A DNA stretch of 64,000 bases, from assembly GCA_024195585.1 (NCBI GenBank), contig SWBL01000246.1:16826-80825 (forward strand), given 5' to 3'. This document shows, one piece after another, positions 12,743-23,383 of the stretch (position 1 is the stretch's first letter; every line of letters begins with the position of its first letter). The position numbers were made by a program, and so were the translations under genes. Below the pieces are notes generated by a model. That model saw only the letters and a program-made list of their open reading frames with translations, did no database searches and was not told the origin of the DNA. Source of the DNA: Aureobasidium sp. EXF-3400 (lineage: Eukaryota > Ascomycota > Dothideomycetes > Dothideales > Saccotheciaceae).

Positions 12743-13918
12743 TCAGATCCGTGCCTCTTTGTCGATCCAAGCTTGGGTGTCTTCAAGAGTCAGCGGGACC
12801 TTGCTCTTGTCCCATTTCTGTACCTCTTCTGCGATAAAACCTTCCATAGAGATCAATGCTACAACCAAAAAGCCAAGCTCCTCCCTGTCGACATCAAAGA
12901 CCTCCCACCACTCCTCACCAGGAAGCTTGACTCCTGTTTCCTTGGCGGCAAGGTAAATAGCTGCCGTAGCGAGGGATGGAGGCTGATGTGTCAGGTAGAG
13001 TAGTTGTGGACTGAACAGAGCCGAGTTGAGATGTGCAAATGCTCTCTTCGCTAAAGCTTGTCCATTCTCGGATGTCGTAAACACATCCAGCGCTTGCAAG
13101 TAGTTGATGCAGATCGCGTACGGGAGGGATACATGGGTTTGATAGCCTAGAATCCGAAGCATTTGCGCTTCCGTGTGGATAAGTGCTAGTCGCCCATCTT
13201 GATAGGTGCCTTCTGATAGGTAGCAATCCTCAGGAGTAATTTGACTGGCTGACTCGAGATCGAGTGACGGCCGAACTTTGTTCAGATATGCCAGAACGCT
13301 CAATAGTCGTCTAGGGCTTACTGGGTGCGCGGAAGGCTTAGTGACCAAATATAGCGAGGCGGCAATGACATCCTGAGTAATAGAGTCAGCAAACGGCAAG
13401 TTAATGAAGCTCCAGAAGGCGTCCAAGACGTGACCCAAGCTTTAATCCACAGGCTCTTTGTTCGATGGCATAAGGGAAGGTCAGTCATCACATTTCGATT
13501 GTCCCATAGAAGCGCGAAGCGACATTTTCCAGGTCAAAGCCTTCAGCCAGAAGGACACGGACTCAAGTTGGACTGCTGGTTCAAAGCTATGTCATTGCTG
13601 CCGGCAAATCTGAGCCACGTCCGGACCGCCATCCTACAACTTGCATACCTTGGCAGCGTATTCAGCTAAGCTTCCACCTTCAGGGCCTAGCCAGAATCTG
13701 GAAAAGACGATGATGGCTTCTGCAATAAGTTCTTGAGGAAGATAGAACAGAATGCCAGCGGCTTGGATCAGCCTTGAACCTTCGAATTTTATCGAGAGTT
13801 CCAAATCAGCGGGAATTCTGTCGAGCTGAGAGGCTGTTGTCTGTAGTTGATCTGGTGTTGCAAGCGGATTCGTGATGTGTGATAATCCGATCACTGGAGC
13901 CATGGTGTAGCGAGTCAC
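12743..13918 (-). CDS. Cyclin-L/T-like transcription- or splicing-associated cyclin
   Basis: Two exons, 13649-13918 and 12743-13372, phase-0 intron of 276 bp (GTATGC...CTCAG), giving 299 residues; a second possible ATG lies at 13903. The first exon carries the start of a cyclin box (NPLATPDQLQ..., SRLIQAAGILFYLPQELIAEAI, FSRFWLGPEGGS). The second continues it (DVIAASLYLVTKP...SPRRLL) and holds a second cyclin lobe ending in the YLAAKETGVKLP...WWEVFDVDREEL signature seen in cyclins K/L/T. Family knowledge: such cyclins partner transcriptional or splicing CDKs. The intron is unusually long for this window and the frame stays open across part of it, so an extra small exon or alternative junction cannot be excluded. 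Confidence 0.8.
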
Positions 13919-14755
13919 CTGTTGTTGACGTCGAGATTTCCTGAGGTGTGGATTTCGGCACGAGAACGATGCGTGTCAAAAACAGGAGAAGCAATCTCGG
14001 TATACTAGAAATCCGTGAATGCACAGTCGTTGGAGGCAGTCACAATCGTATTCTAGCGACGCGCTGAACTTGGTTGACGAGATGAAGTTGGAGCGCGAAG
14101 TGGATCTTCCGATGATGGTGCAGAATCCGCCTTGTGTTTGCTTGGCATCGACTCCACCAGATTTTAAGGTGGAACAAGTGGAATGCCTCCTTACCGCACG
14201 AACCTGCCCCAGAACGTCCTCTTCTTACAACTACGTTTCGAAAATATGGCGTTATGTGAACGCTGCTCGGTTAAATCGCTGGCAAGCGTCGGGAACGCTT
14301 GTTGGCGCTGATGTCGAACACGCGAGATGAGCCAGGAGTTGCGGCGCATGTGCAAGAGCCGCATCTTGTCATCTATCTACAACAATCCTACAGAAGCGAG
14401 CTGGACTCTACCAGCATCGATGCTTGCTGTCTGCACGATCGGTCCGGGTTGATAGCATCGCGTATGGCTCTCGTTGTTGCATGAAACAGTGGATACCACA
14501 ATAAACTTACCCTAAACCTGACCTCCTGGCACTGCCTGGTGAGAGCGCCTCGAGTATATGTAGGTTTCTGCTTGCTCTCTGTGCTTCTTTGCTCAGAATC
14601 AATCGCAACTTTCGCACCTGTCCATTCTTTTGCTCACGGTCTGTGACCACCGACACTCATTCGTTCTTTCGACATTTAGCACTGGGTGCTTTGCTTTCAG
14701 CCGATCCATTCTCTAACCACAAGTTCCTCGACTTTCGACTTTTCGAGCACTCAAA
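13919..14755. other. Divergent promoter region (cyclin gene / LPMO gene)
   Basis: The cyclin gene runs left and the LPMO gene right from this interval. A TATA-like GTATATG lies near 14553, and the ~170 bases before the LPMO ATG are C/T-rich, a typical leader. No other gene recognised. Confidence 0.6.
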
Positions 14756-15988
14756 ATGAAGTACTCTACCGCTGCTCTTGCTCTCGCCGGTATGGCCACC
14801 ACCGTCCGCGGTCACGGTTTCATCACTTCTCCCAAGGCTCGTATGCCTGGTGATGCCTTCGAGGCTGCCTGTGGTCAGCAAGTCTACTACAACCAGGCTG
14901 GTGACAACTACGGCAACATCCAGGGCGAACTCCAGGTTGCCAAGACTCAGACCGACTACAACGCTGATAAGTGTCAAATCTGGCTCTGCAAGGGTTACAA
15001 GTACGAAGATAACAAGGATCTTGTCGAGACTTACACCCCCGGACAGAAGGTTCCTATCAAGTTCGATGTTCGCGCCCCCCACGATGGTACTGCCAACGTC
15101 TCTGTTGTTGACACCGCCACCAACACTGTCATTGGCACCCCTCTGATCTCATGGGACGTCTACGCCTCCAGCGCTTCGGCTATCCCTGCCGACCAGACCT
15201 CTTTCACAGTCACCATCCCTGAGGATCTTGGCAGCAAGTGCTCTACCCCCGGTGCTTGTGTGCTCCAACACTTCTGGGATGCCAGATCGGTTGATCAGAC
15301 CTACGAATCCTGCATTGACTTCACCGTCAGTGGGTCAGGCTCCGGTGCCGCACCTGCTAGCTCCAAGGCTGCCTCATCCAGCGCCGCTCCCGTCTCTTCC
15401 CAGGTTTCTGCTTCCTCTTCGAGTGCTCCTGCTAAGGCTCCTATCACCTCTACCCAAGCCGCCTCATCTGCTGCTCAGCCTACCACCATGGCCACTAGTG
15501 TCAAGTCCAGCGCTGCTTCCGTTTCCTCCAGCTCAGCTAGTGGTTCTGTCGCTGCCTGGGGTCAGTGTGGTGGAAAGGGCTTCACTGGTGCTACTGCCTG
15601 TGTTTCGGGTCACACCTGCAAGGTTCAGAACGACTACTACTCGCAGTGCGTTCCTGGCGAGAACAAGGTAACTGATGCTTCGTCCCCTGCTGCTTCCAGT
15701 TCGTCCTGCACAACCACCATCACTCTCACCAAGAGCTCTTCCGCCGCTGCGAACACAATGGTGAGCTCTACCATCGCTACAAGCACAAGCGCTGACAATG
15801 CTCCGACAGGCCTAGACCTGACCAGCGCCGTCAAAGCTCTCAGCACCGCCGTTCCCACATCAGTTCTGACTGCTACCGCAACTGGAGCTGCCCCTAGCGG
15901 TACTGCCAAGCCTATCCCTGAGGGCTTCACTCTTGAGGATTGCCTGGACTGGATCGACTACATTGTCAGCAACGCTGGTAAACAATAA
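14756..15988 (+). CDS. Secreted copper-dependent lytic polysaccharide monooxygenase-like protein with CBM1
   Basis: Single exon, 410 residues. A cleavable signal peptide (residues 1-19, ending VRG) exposes an N-terminal His ([13 protein letters not shown]), the copper histidine-brace residue of LPMOs. The catalytic-type domain spans ~20-195, with a conserved [24 protein letters not shown] and a later His in [10 protein letters not shown] long Ser/Ala/Thr linker leads to a CBM1 cellulose-binding module (WGQCGG...C...C...YYSQC, residues ~263-296), then a second Ser/Thr stretch and a conserved-looking C-terminal [12 protein letters not shown] segment. The catalytic region resembles the LPMO_10/AA16-type group; exact CAZy family is a guess. 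Role: oxidative cleavage of cellulose or chitin outside the cell. No GPI signal is evident. Confidence 0.82.
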   Translation: MKYSTAALALAGMATTVRGHGFITSPKARMPGDAFEAACGQQVYYNQAGDNYGNIQGELQVAKTQTDYNADKCQIWLCKGYKYEDNKDLVETYTPGQKVPIKFDVRAPHDGTANVSVVDTATNTVIGTPLISWDVYASSASAIPADQTSFTVTIPEDLGSKCSTPGACVLQHFWDARSVDQTYESCIDFTVSGSGSGAAPASSKAASSSAAPVSSQVSASSSSAPAKAPITSTQAASSAAQPTTMATSVKSSAASVSSSSASGSVAAWGQCGGKGFTGATACVSGHTCKVQNDYYSQCVPGENKVTDASSPAASSSSCTTTITLTKSSSAAANTMVSSTIATSTSADNAPTGLDLTSAVKALSTAVPTSVLTATATGAAPSGTAKPIPEGFTLEDCLDWIDYIVSNAGKQ

Positions 15989-16390
15989 GGGACGAGCATG
16001 GTTTTGCGTGTCGGTTGTACTTTAGCGTTTGTTTGCGGCTTTGAATTGGTTGAGAGAGAGAAACCATGATCATTTCTTCTGGTCGTGGTGGTTAGATTTT
16101 ACTTCTTGCACACTTATATTATATCTTCTTCTTTCCATCAACATGCCGTCTGTATAAACTTATGAAGCCTCTCTACTTCATTGATAAATTCTCTTCGTAG
16201 AGTACCTTCCATGTCAAGTGCTTTCCATGTGGTCAAGCGAGCGCAAGTGCGGGGTGGGCAAATCTCCCCCAAAGCGACACGCGACTTGCGATCAGGCTTC
16301 TCTCACCAATCGTCGATTGCATCGCGAATTATCAAACCAGCGAATGTAGTCTCTGAATTGACGCGACTTTTGATATCTTCTGTCGTGTAG
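15989..16390. other. Intergenic, LPMO 3' UTR and upstream of DUF2235 gene
   Basis: AT-rich 3' UTR (around 16110-16200) and the presumed promoter of the next gene. Nothing else recognised. Confidence 0.55.
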
Positions 16391-18221
16391 ATGCAAGACC
16401 ATGAACGTGTCGATGGATCCAGAGCCAGAGAAACTCGGCTGATCCGACGACCGGGATATGCATCTATTAAACGACTCATAATATGCTCCGACGGTAAGAA
16501 CATCTCAAGCCAAATACCATCGCACAGAAACATTCGGAAATGAGAAGCGCAAAAAGCGCGATGCTAATGGAGTAATGATAGGCACATGGCTCAATTCCGA
16601 CAGTGGCAGTCTGAAAGGTGGCGACGATCTTGCGAGTAACGTTACCAGGATATCCCGAGCGATCAAACCAGCCAGCTCAGACTCGATTCCACAAATTGTG
16701 TACTACCACTATGGCGTTGGTATGACCCAGCTATGCCGATTCTGCAGAGACATTCTTACACAGACTAGGAAGTCAAGGTGGTATCGTTGATAGAGTCTAC
16801 GGAGGGGCTACAGGTCAAGGTACGTCTCCTATCATGTCGAAGAACTTCAGCTTCACAGCCCTCATTGCAGCAATACTGATATCTCTAAAAAGGCTTGTCC
16901 GAAGCAGTACGCGAAGGATACAGCTACCTTGCGACAAATTGGGAGGTTGGCGACGAGATCTTCTTGTTTGGATTCAGTCGTGGAGCGTAAGAGAAATGAC
17001 CTTGTAGTCCTTAAAAAGGGCTCTGCGTTGACTTTGAGCAGCTTTACTGCACGCGCTATTGGTGGCCTCATCGATAATATCGGCATGCTGACCAAGGACG
17101 GTCTGCCATATCTAGCAGAGATATTCCGAGACGTGCAACATCGACATGATCCGGATTACAAGCCGAAAAACCCCAACAAGCCATTCAAGAACAAGCCCAG
17201 TGTCATGGATCCAAGATATCGCCTAGAGCTCGAGAGAAGAGGTATGACGAGACTTCGTGTTCCTATAAAGGTTATTGGCGTTTGGGACACTGTCGGTAAG
17301 TAAGAGACCTTAAGACGTAGACCTTATCTTATGACTCTCTACAGGTTCGTTGGGCACACCAAGAATCGGCTGGCTGGAGAAGATAGGTGTTCAGAGCTCA
17401 GCCAGTAAACGCATGTCCTTCTACGATACAAGGTTGCCTGATTGTGTCGAATACGCATTCCAAGCTCTAGCTTTAGATGAGCGCAGATCTGCCTTTGCAC
17501 CAGCTCTGTGGGAGAAGCGACCCGGGAACACGACTGTACTTCGGCAGGTATGGTTCCCAGGAGTTCACTCAAACATTGGTGGAGGACTGCCTGATCAGGA
17601 ATTAGCCAACATCACCTTGGCCTGGATGATGTCGCAGGTTACGCCATTCTTGATATGGATCTGGACTATGCGTTGGACCAGCAAGATGACACCGAGCTGT
17701 ATTACAAAGAGACGAAGCAAAAGCCACGTCCCTGGTCGTTCGGGAAGATCGTTAACTCAATGACTGGCATATATGCTCTAGGTGGCGCAACAACGCGAAC
17801 ACCAGGGCGATACTATGTCGTTGACCCCACCGATGGCCGCAAGACCGATGTCCCTCTACAGGCAACACATGAATACATGCATCCATCAGTGCGAACCCGC
17901 TTCCGACTCAAAGGACCCGGTGTAGATGACGAAGGGTCCTACGACCCTAAAGCTTTGCATGATTGGAAGTTGTTCGTAGACTATGATGGAGAAAAAGGCC
18001 GAGGTGGTCGACCGGATGTCTTCTGGAGATTGCGTACAGCTGAGCGGAACGTTACTACTCGAATGATACCGGAAGCACCACTGTTGCCGTTGGAGCGGGA
18101 GTTGCTGGAAATGGACCCCGAGATGGAAGAATTCGTTTTCAGGCCTGCGCCTACCGCGAGGAACAGTGTTCGACGTGCGCGTGCGACCAGTCGAAGTCGG
18201 AGTCAGAGTCGTAGACGATGA
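16391..18221 (+). CDS. DUF2235 alpha/beta-hydrolase (T6SS-phospholipase-like domain) with a reading-frame break
   Basis: Exons inferred at 16391-16493, 16582-16719, 16769-16819, 16893-16986, 17042-17295 and 17345 onward; introns 88, 49, 73, 55 and 49 bp, all GT-AG. They assemble the domain in order: KRLIICSDGTWLNSD at the N-terminus, YYHYGVG, DRVYGGATGQGLSEAVREGY, the nucleophile elbow GFSRGA split by an intron, IGVWDTVGSLG, and FPGVHSNIGGG. About 505 residues in all, with a Ser/Arg-rich tail. The ATG at 16391 is supported because it alone yields the family DGTW motif after splicing. Near 17638-17645 the frame shifts: conserved sequence continues (DMDLDYALDQQ...) in another frame up to the stop at 18221. 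It is either a one-base sequence error, a true frameshift (pseudogene), or a weak 44-nt intron. Function in fungi is unknown; the bacterial relatives are phospholipases. Confidence 0.78.
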
Positions 18222-18516
18222 TGGAAAAGTGGTAGCTGCCATGATTTTGATCAACACGCAACAAGCGCGGAAGAGCATCATTGCCCAGGTGGACTTAGAC
18301 CAGGGAGAAGTGGTTTTTGGATTGAGTGCTGCAGACAGACCTCTTGTTGTGAAAGACACGTGGAGTGTGAATCCAGTCGCGTCCATGGGCGGGAGCGAGT
18401 CACAAGCTACGTGATTGGAGCCCCTGAAAGAAGGACACCAACTCCACCAACACATCTACGCCATCTTTCACGCGAAGACATATAATGCTCAAAAGATGGT
18501 GCAAATATTGACCAGC
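18222..18516. other. Intergenic, DUF2235 3' region
   Basis: An antisense and a sense frame overlap the end of the DUF2235 gene here, but neither resembles a protein. Nothing else seen. Confidence 0.4.
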
Positions 18517-18626
18517 GGTTAGGTGGTGTAGTTGGTAGTAGTTTCAGTGTTCCTCGAATCGGTTACTGCTACCAACTGCACCCACAGGTCATTGGTTCGA
18601 TTCCAACGCTGAGCCACACCTTTTTT
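18517..18626 (+). other. tRNA-like Pol III locus (degenerate tRNA or hairpin RNA)
   Basis: A good A box (TGGTGTAGTTGG, 18524-18535), a perfect-looking B box (GGTTCGATTCC, 18594-18604) and a T-run terminator beginning at 18621 lie in proper order on the plus strand. The acceptor arms pair poorly (GGTTAGG against CTGAGCC, or a register with two mismatches) and no canonical D-arm or anticodon loop forms. The A-box region (about 18525-18541) is nearly perfectly complementary to about 18566-18582, so the RNA could fold as a long hairpin. I read it as a tRNA-derived pseudogene that may still be transcribed. Confidence 0.4.
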
Positions 18627-19628
18627 CTTTTTGCACAAAGTCGTCTCATACTCCAGTTCCACAACGAAAGACCTTGCCACGCACAGAATCCAAACGATGT
18701 TCAACACCTCGATATTCGCACTATGTGAATTCAGCAAAGGCAATGTGGAGGTGTGAAGGATATCCACAAATGGACATACTGAGTTGAAGGCCCAGATTCC
18801 ATAACGAGGCGCTCCTTCCCCCAGCAAGATGTCCAAGCTAGACAAAAGATCCGAGCTAGTCCAGTATATAACAGAAAGAATTCCAAAGCTCACTCCAGCA
18901 GATCTGCACTAGCATCTCGGATGCTTCTTCAATGACTTCGGCTAGATGAAGCCACGAAGAGGAGAACACAAGTTGTGTGTCATCTACTTCTCGATCTATC
19001 TTCACGGAGCAGAAAGACCTTCATAGAACAGACAAGGAAACTGTGATGGACAGGCTCAGATGTTCACCCGGCCCTTAATCTTAGCAATGTCAAAGTTGCA
19101 ATGCTCGGAACATAACAAAGAGAACAGTCATTGAACGCAAAAAGAAAAGCAAGATCCTTCTTATATCATTTCATTACAGCGTGGCGCAGTTCACGTTGCT
19201 ATGACTTCAATCAACACATAACACACTTTGAGACCTTCGCCCTGTGCCGGTTGCTGTCATGCAAAAGTATCAGTATTGCAATTGTCGTACAGTCAACACT
19301 GTGCAAGAAGATGAAAGGTCATTTGACACAAGCTGGCGTTTGATGACTCAAGCAATACATGATAGGATTTGACTAATGAGCGTTTTCTGGTATCAAGGAC
19401 CTCGAATCTACGCGACTTCCAACCCTGATCTTTCTTTCTCACAGATTCATCCTTGAACCTCCTTCTTGAGCGAATGTAACCACACGACTTTGCAATCCAC
19501 TTCTTGCTATGTGACCGTTCTGAGCCCAAACCCGATCTCTTCGTCGCTGCCGTCTTAGCTGCGCCCTCGAATACACAGCCTGCAGGAGCGAAAAAACAAT
19601 ATATAAGTACTGATCAGGGTCATCAAGA
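18627..19628. other. Intergenic, no gene recognised
   Basis: About 1 kb without a convincing coding region. Small antisense frames at 18519-18893 and 19293-19529 look non-coding (no domain, polar mixture). Confidence 0.5.
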
Positions 19629-20180
19629 TTAATTGCCGAAAGCGGGCTCCAGACGACCCTTGTGAGGACCAGTAGGCACCAGACGACAAAGTCCAGGCGG
19701 GATCATGCACAGATAATCCGGAATGCCAAAGTCGATGACCACAATGGCCTTGTTGCGTTCAAGATCAGGAAGAGGGTTGAGCTCGATCTCAGGCATGGAG
19801 TGTTGGGTGCTGCCTCTACCGTCGAAGATCCACATGCCGATGGGAGAAGGTGTGAGGTTGGCGGGTATGTTGTTGGCATCGAAGGGGAGAGTGTCGTCGG
19901 CGAGGAAGCGATCGCGTTGAGCGTTCGACCAGCGGAAGTCTTGATACATGCGAGCATGGCCGTAAGGGTCGGGCAGTGGGATGAGGAGTGTAAGACCCTC
20001 CTTCTTCTTGGCTTCTTGAGTGTTCATGGTCTTGACAACCTCCTTGCGGTACTCGGGGATGACAGGTGGAGTGTCGGTAGTCTGGACAAGGTAAGTAACT
20101 TGACGGAAAAGCTTAGACGACCAGAAAATGACTTGCGGCTGCGTTGGTGTTGTTTGTGGAAGACATAGTGAGCTATTCAA
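19629..20180 (-). CDS. Hypothetical protein, 183 residues
   Basis: One uninterrupted frame from ATG 20180. No known domain recognised. Visible features: the segments LTLLIPLPDPYGHARMYQDF and RWSNAQRDRFLADDTLPFD, a central GMWIFDGRGSTQHSM, and a C-terminal IVVIDFGIPDYLCMIPPGLC. No signal peptide or membrane helix. The soluble, balanced composition and lack of repeats support real coding. A shorter start at the internal Met of VKTMNTQEAKKK is possible. Confidence 0.55.
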   Translation of the reverse strand: MNSSLCLPQTTPTQPQVIFWSSKLFRQVTYLVQTTDTPPVIPEYRKEVVKTMNTQEAKKKEGLTLLIPLPDPYGHARMYQDFRWSNAQRDRFLADDTLPFDANNIPANLTPSPIGMWIFDGRGSTQHSMPEIELNPLPDLERNKAIVVIDFGIPDYLCMIPPGLCRLVPTGPHKGRLEPAFGN

Positions 20181-21379
20181 GTTGATTGAGGTATTGCTGA
20201 GGATTGAAAAGCTTCCGAGAGAATTTTGAGGCAGAAGAGCCTGAAATACGTGGGTAACCTCATAATCTATTTCGAATTGGCTGAGAAGCGGTGTGTTGCT
20301 GCAATTCGTTCAGCCATCACGCAGAAACACGTCTTGTTTCTGCATCTATCCGCTCTGCTGCCTAGAGAATGATGACGATATATGCGTCGGCGATTGCTCA
20401 GGCATGCTTGCAGCTGAGCTTCAAGCATGCATGTAGCCAATCTATGAGAATTGTTCGGAGTCCAATGTCAGTATCTCGCCATACCGTCATGCAGAGCTGA
20501 AATCAGCTGGGCAGAATGGACCTTCTGTTTCTTTTCCGAATTAGCATTTCGGCAGGTCTATGAGAGGTAGAGGATGGGAGTTTGAATATGATAAGCTCAG
20601 CATATGCAGCATGCCGCAGTGATATGCGCTTGTGTTACAGGTTCATATAAACCAACGCCGCAATATTGATATATCAACAAATCATCAGCTCGAAGAGCAG
20701 AAACCCAAACAGGTTTCAATATGCAGAGTGGGGGGAAATAGTTGTGTATTGATGCTACTGTAATAGGACAGGAAAATATGGCTGCAGCAAACCTCGAGCG
20801 CTACAATCCGGACGTCTTGGCCGAGTTTCGCACGCCATTGGACGTCTTGTCGCAAGGCCGGCAAACAGACTAGTCTCGGATACCACGGCAGAAGAGGTTG
20901 ACTATCGATTGAGAAAGATGAGGGGTCTCGTGGTAAGTGATTCCTTTCTGACAGCCTTAGGAGCGTCGACCCTGTGGTTTTGGTGTGATAGCGCGCGAAC
21001 TTGTGAAGCGTGTATCTTCTTCGAGAACAACAAGACGTCCACTGAGAGCTGTAGTTTGCCCACTTCTGTGGGCATATATCCTTCGCTAGAAAGTGGTCGC
21101 GCATCTTCACTGGCCCTCTGCCACTGTGTGTGAATCTGGCAGTCGTCGAATCTTTGAGCATAAATCGATGAAGCTCTGAAACACCCATCAACATATCGAG
21201 GCCTAGCATCTACGGACACTCCTGGTCCCGAGAACTCCGAGGAAACAGCAGAGATGATCACACTGCTTAGCGTCAGACACTCGAGAGAACCATGACAAGC
21301 TTCGCGCTCAGCAAAATAGTAACCTTTCCGAGTCGAGCGTTGGCCTTGGAAGAGAAAATGCTTGCATCCTGGTTGAGTG
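20181..21379. other. Intergenic between two minus-strand unknown genes
   Basis: Upstream region of the 19629-20180 gene and 3' region of the next. Frames in both directions (for example 20902-21585 minus) are interrupted and unlike proteins. No RNA gene seen. Confidence 0.5.
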
Positions 21380-22019
21380 TCATGTTTTGCTTGCATTCTC
21401 TGCGTGATCATCTTTGCTGTTCCCACCCTCTTGCGTGATTCCAAAGGCCTGCTCGATGAAAGACTCGTAACTCTGGGCAGGGCCATCGACAGCCAGCAGA
21501 TACTTCTTGCTATGTCGATACAAACAAGTCTTGCTGACATCCTTCGCAGTGGGTTTGCATCCATATATGGCTCTGAATCGCTCAATCCGTTCCGCGTAGT
21601 CGCATTCTATTTCGACGTGATCCTGTTCAGCCTGGGAAAGGTTTCGACGAGCATCCTCGAGAATGTTGTTACGCGCCTCTAGTTGGGAGTCGCTGAGAAG
21701 ATGGTCTCCCGTGGATTCACCGTCCGGATAGAAGAGTTGCTGGTATAAGTTGAGGGCCTGTTCGGCATGCCAGCTGTTTCGCTCGTTAGTCCGGACGCGG
21801 TCTAGATCTGGGACTGACGTACAGGAAGTCTTTGTCGCCGAGTGAGAGCATACGATGACATCCTGCCTTGTGGAATGTGCTGAGGTCAGTATAGGTCAGA
21901 AGCAAACGACATAGACGCTCGCTTTCTTCGTAGTCTTCCGTATCAAAGCTGTCACTAGCCCTCTTGAACAAGCTTCTGAATACATACTCGCGAGCGCTCG
22001 TCTCATAACCAGCTAACAT
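21380..22019 (-). CDS. Hypothetical protein, two exons, 196 residues
   Basis: Exons 21823-22019 and 21380-21773 joined across a 49-bp intron (GTACGT...AACAG). The join restores one coherent frame. The N-terminal half (YVFRSLFKRASDSFDTEDYEESERLC, then a LLLTYTDLSTFHKAGCHRML stretch) and the junction DFL-WHAEQALNLYQQL look like paired amphipathic helices of the tetratricopeptide type. The C-terminal half is acidic and helical (EARNNILEDARRNLSQAEQDH). Fungal small proteins of this helix-hairpin kind are common and uncharacterised; I assign no function. The start at ATG 22019 is the first in frame. Confidence 0.6.
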
Positions 22020-22790
22020 TGTCGCAGGGCCTTTGCGAAAACGAGCCTTTCGAAACAGCGTAAGGATATGGAAACACGACGTGTGGCGGGCTTGAAGTTC
22101 GAGGTAAACAACTCAGCCTCCGCAGTCCAATGACGGAGCTTGACATATCTGAGGAGATGCCCTTTTGCAGTAAACTCGAAGAAGGGAACAAGGAACCGTT
22201 TTAGGTAGGAGATCGCAGGCTTTGCAACCACATAAAAGACACGACTTCCGACCAGTCCTTAGACTTACGGCCCTACCTCGTGCTGCAATTCATACGTATC
22301 GCGAGCTCAGATCTCTTGTAGAGTGACACTGTCTTTTCGCTTCGAGGACATTGAGACTTTTGTGATCCTGCGCGACAGCCCAACGACGTTCGAGTCATCT
22401 CACACACTGTATACAGTATCGAGCCGCAACAGTCTGGCAATCATCAGATCGCGTTTGAAGCTGGATGTGTTGAGCGGCCACGCGTTCTACGCTTCTTTAG
22501 AGGCTTGCAAGACTATTCTCGTTGTGTTGAGGAGATTGCAACGATTTGTGACACGGAGCTCCTGCAACGGTGGCTTTCCAGACAACAACCCGACGCGAGT
22601 AACAGCCAAGTCGGCCGAATTTACCCGGCGTACATTTCCAAGACGGCAAGCCCGTCCTTGCAGCAATACATCAATATACTTGAGCAAGTTTCGCGTTCTA
22701 GAGTCTATAAGCGATGCGAAATGATCGCCGCCGAGGATACCTGAGATATCGTACTGAGGATGTGATCTCCTCGGGTTTTCTGTGCGGACT
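22020..22790. other. Intergenic, no gene recognised
   Basis: Frames on both strands (such as 22323-22724 plus) show no protein-like pattern. Probable promoter of the minus-strand gene at its left edge. Confidence 0.45.
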
Positions 22791-22877
22791 CGCGAGATTT
22801 GTGCGATTCGTGTCCACTCCGTAGGGTTCCGAGAGATTTGTGCCTGTGAAGAGATAGGCTTTCCGCGAGACTTGTGC
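22791..22877 (+). repeat. Three imperfect direct repeats upstream of the metallothionein gene
   Basis: Copies at 22791-22804 (CGCGAGATTTGTGC), 22830-22843 (CGAGAGATTTGTGC) and 22864-22877 (CGCGAGACTTGTGC), 39 and 34 bp apart, all in the same orientation, about 360-440 bp before the metallothionein ATG. Position and spacing suggest repeated regulator-binding sites, but the motif matches no copper-response element that I know. Confidence 0.45.
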
Positions 22878-23106
22878 TGGCGAGACTGTTGTAGTTTCTC
22901 GTGAGCCTATAGGTCAGAGTATATGGTGTCGGTCAGGACAACACAACAGACTCAAGCTCTGGACCTCAGGAAGAGTGTCATTCGCTAGGTCTCGCTGGCT
23001 CCTGTCAGCTTCAGCACAATTGACGCAGGGTCCTTCCTCCCAAGCTTTACTGGCTCTCTGTCACAAGCCAGAAGGCTGCCCCACCCACGCACAAGTCTCT
23101 CATTGG

Positions 23107-23115
23107 TATATATAT
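23107..23115 (+). promoter_or_regulatory. TATA box of the metallothionein gene
   Basis: TATATATAT lies 120-128 bp before the ATG and is followed by a C/A/T-rich leader poor in G (about 23190-23234), a layout typical of strongly inducible fungal genes. Confidence 0.55.
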
Positions 23116-23234
23116 CACTTCGTCTACCACCTCTGCTTCTCTTCGTCTCCAACAATCATAACACTATACGAACTTCTCATCCATCCACCAACACTTTCTT
23201 CCAACACCAACTCAACATCTCAACATCAACAAAA

Positions 23235-23383
23235 ATGGGTGGCTGCGGTAACTCCTCTTGCTCTTGCGCCAGCTGCGGCTGTGCCCCCGGAAGCTGCACT
23301 TGCAACGTAAGTACTCCCTTTTGGAATACATGTTTGGCCATTCTCTTGGTTCACAACAGAGCTAATCATCATTGCAGAAATAA
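23235..23383 (+). CDS. Small copper-type metallothionein (25 residues)
   Basis: Exon 23235-23306 encodes MGGCGNSSCSCASCGCAPG followed by SCTCN; a 71-bp intron (GTAAGT...ATTGCAG) is followed by the final codon AAA and TAA at 23381-23383. The 25-residue product has seven cysteines in Cys-x-Cys and Cys-x2-Cys spacing, the same size and type as the Neurospora-like fungal copper metallothioneins. It would bind Cu(I) in thiolate clusters and buffer excess metal in the cytosol. Too short for routine gene finding. The TATA box, G-poor leader and upstream repeats suggest strong inducible expression. Intron placement before the last codon is as in other fungal metallothioneins, from memory. Confidence 0.9.

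Noticed and set aside
16575..16790. ATG 16575 as start of the DUF2235 protein
   Set aside because: It lies in the first intron; the spliced ATG at 16391 gives the family DGTW motif.
17886..18455. 189-codon minus-strand frame
   Set aside because: Antisense to the DUF2235 C-terminal exon.
20902..21585. 227-codon minus-strand frame
   Set aside because: Overlaps the true second exon of the 21380-22019 gene in another frame and has no protein character.
22323..22724. 133-codon plus-strand frame
   Set aside because: No domain, no consistent composition, overlapping frames on both strands.
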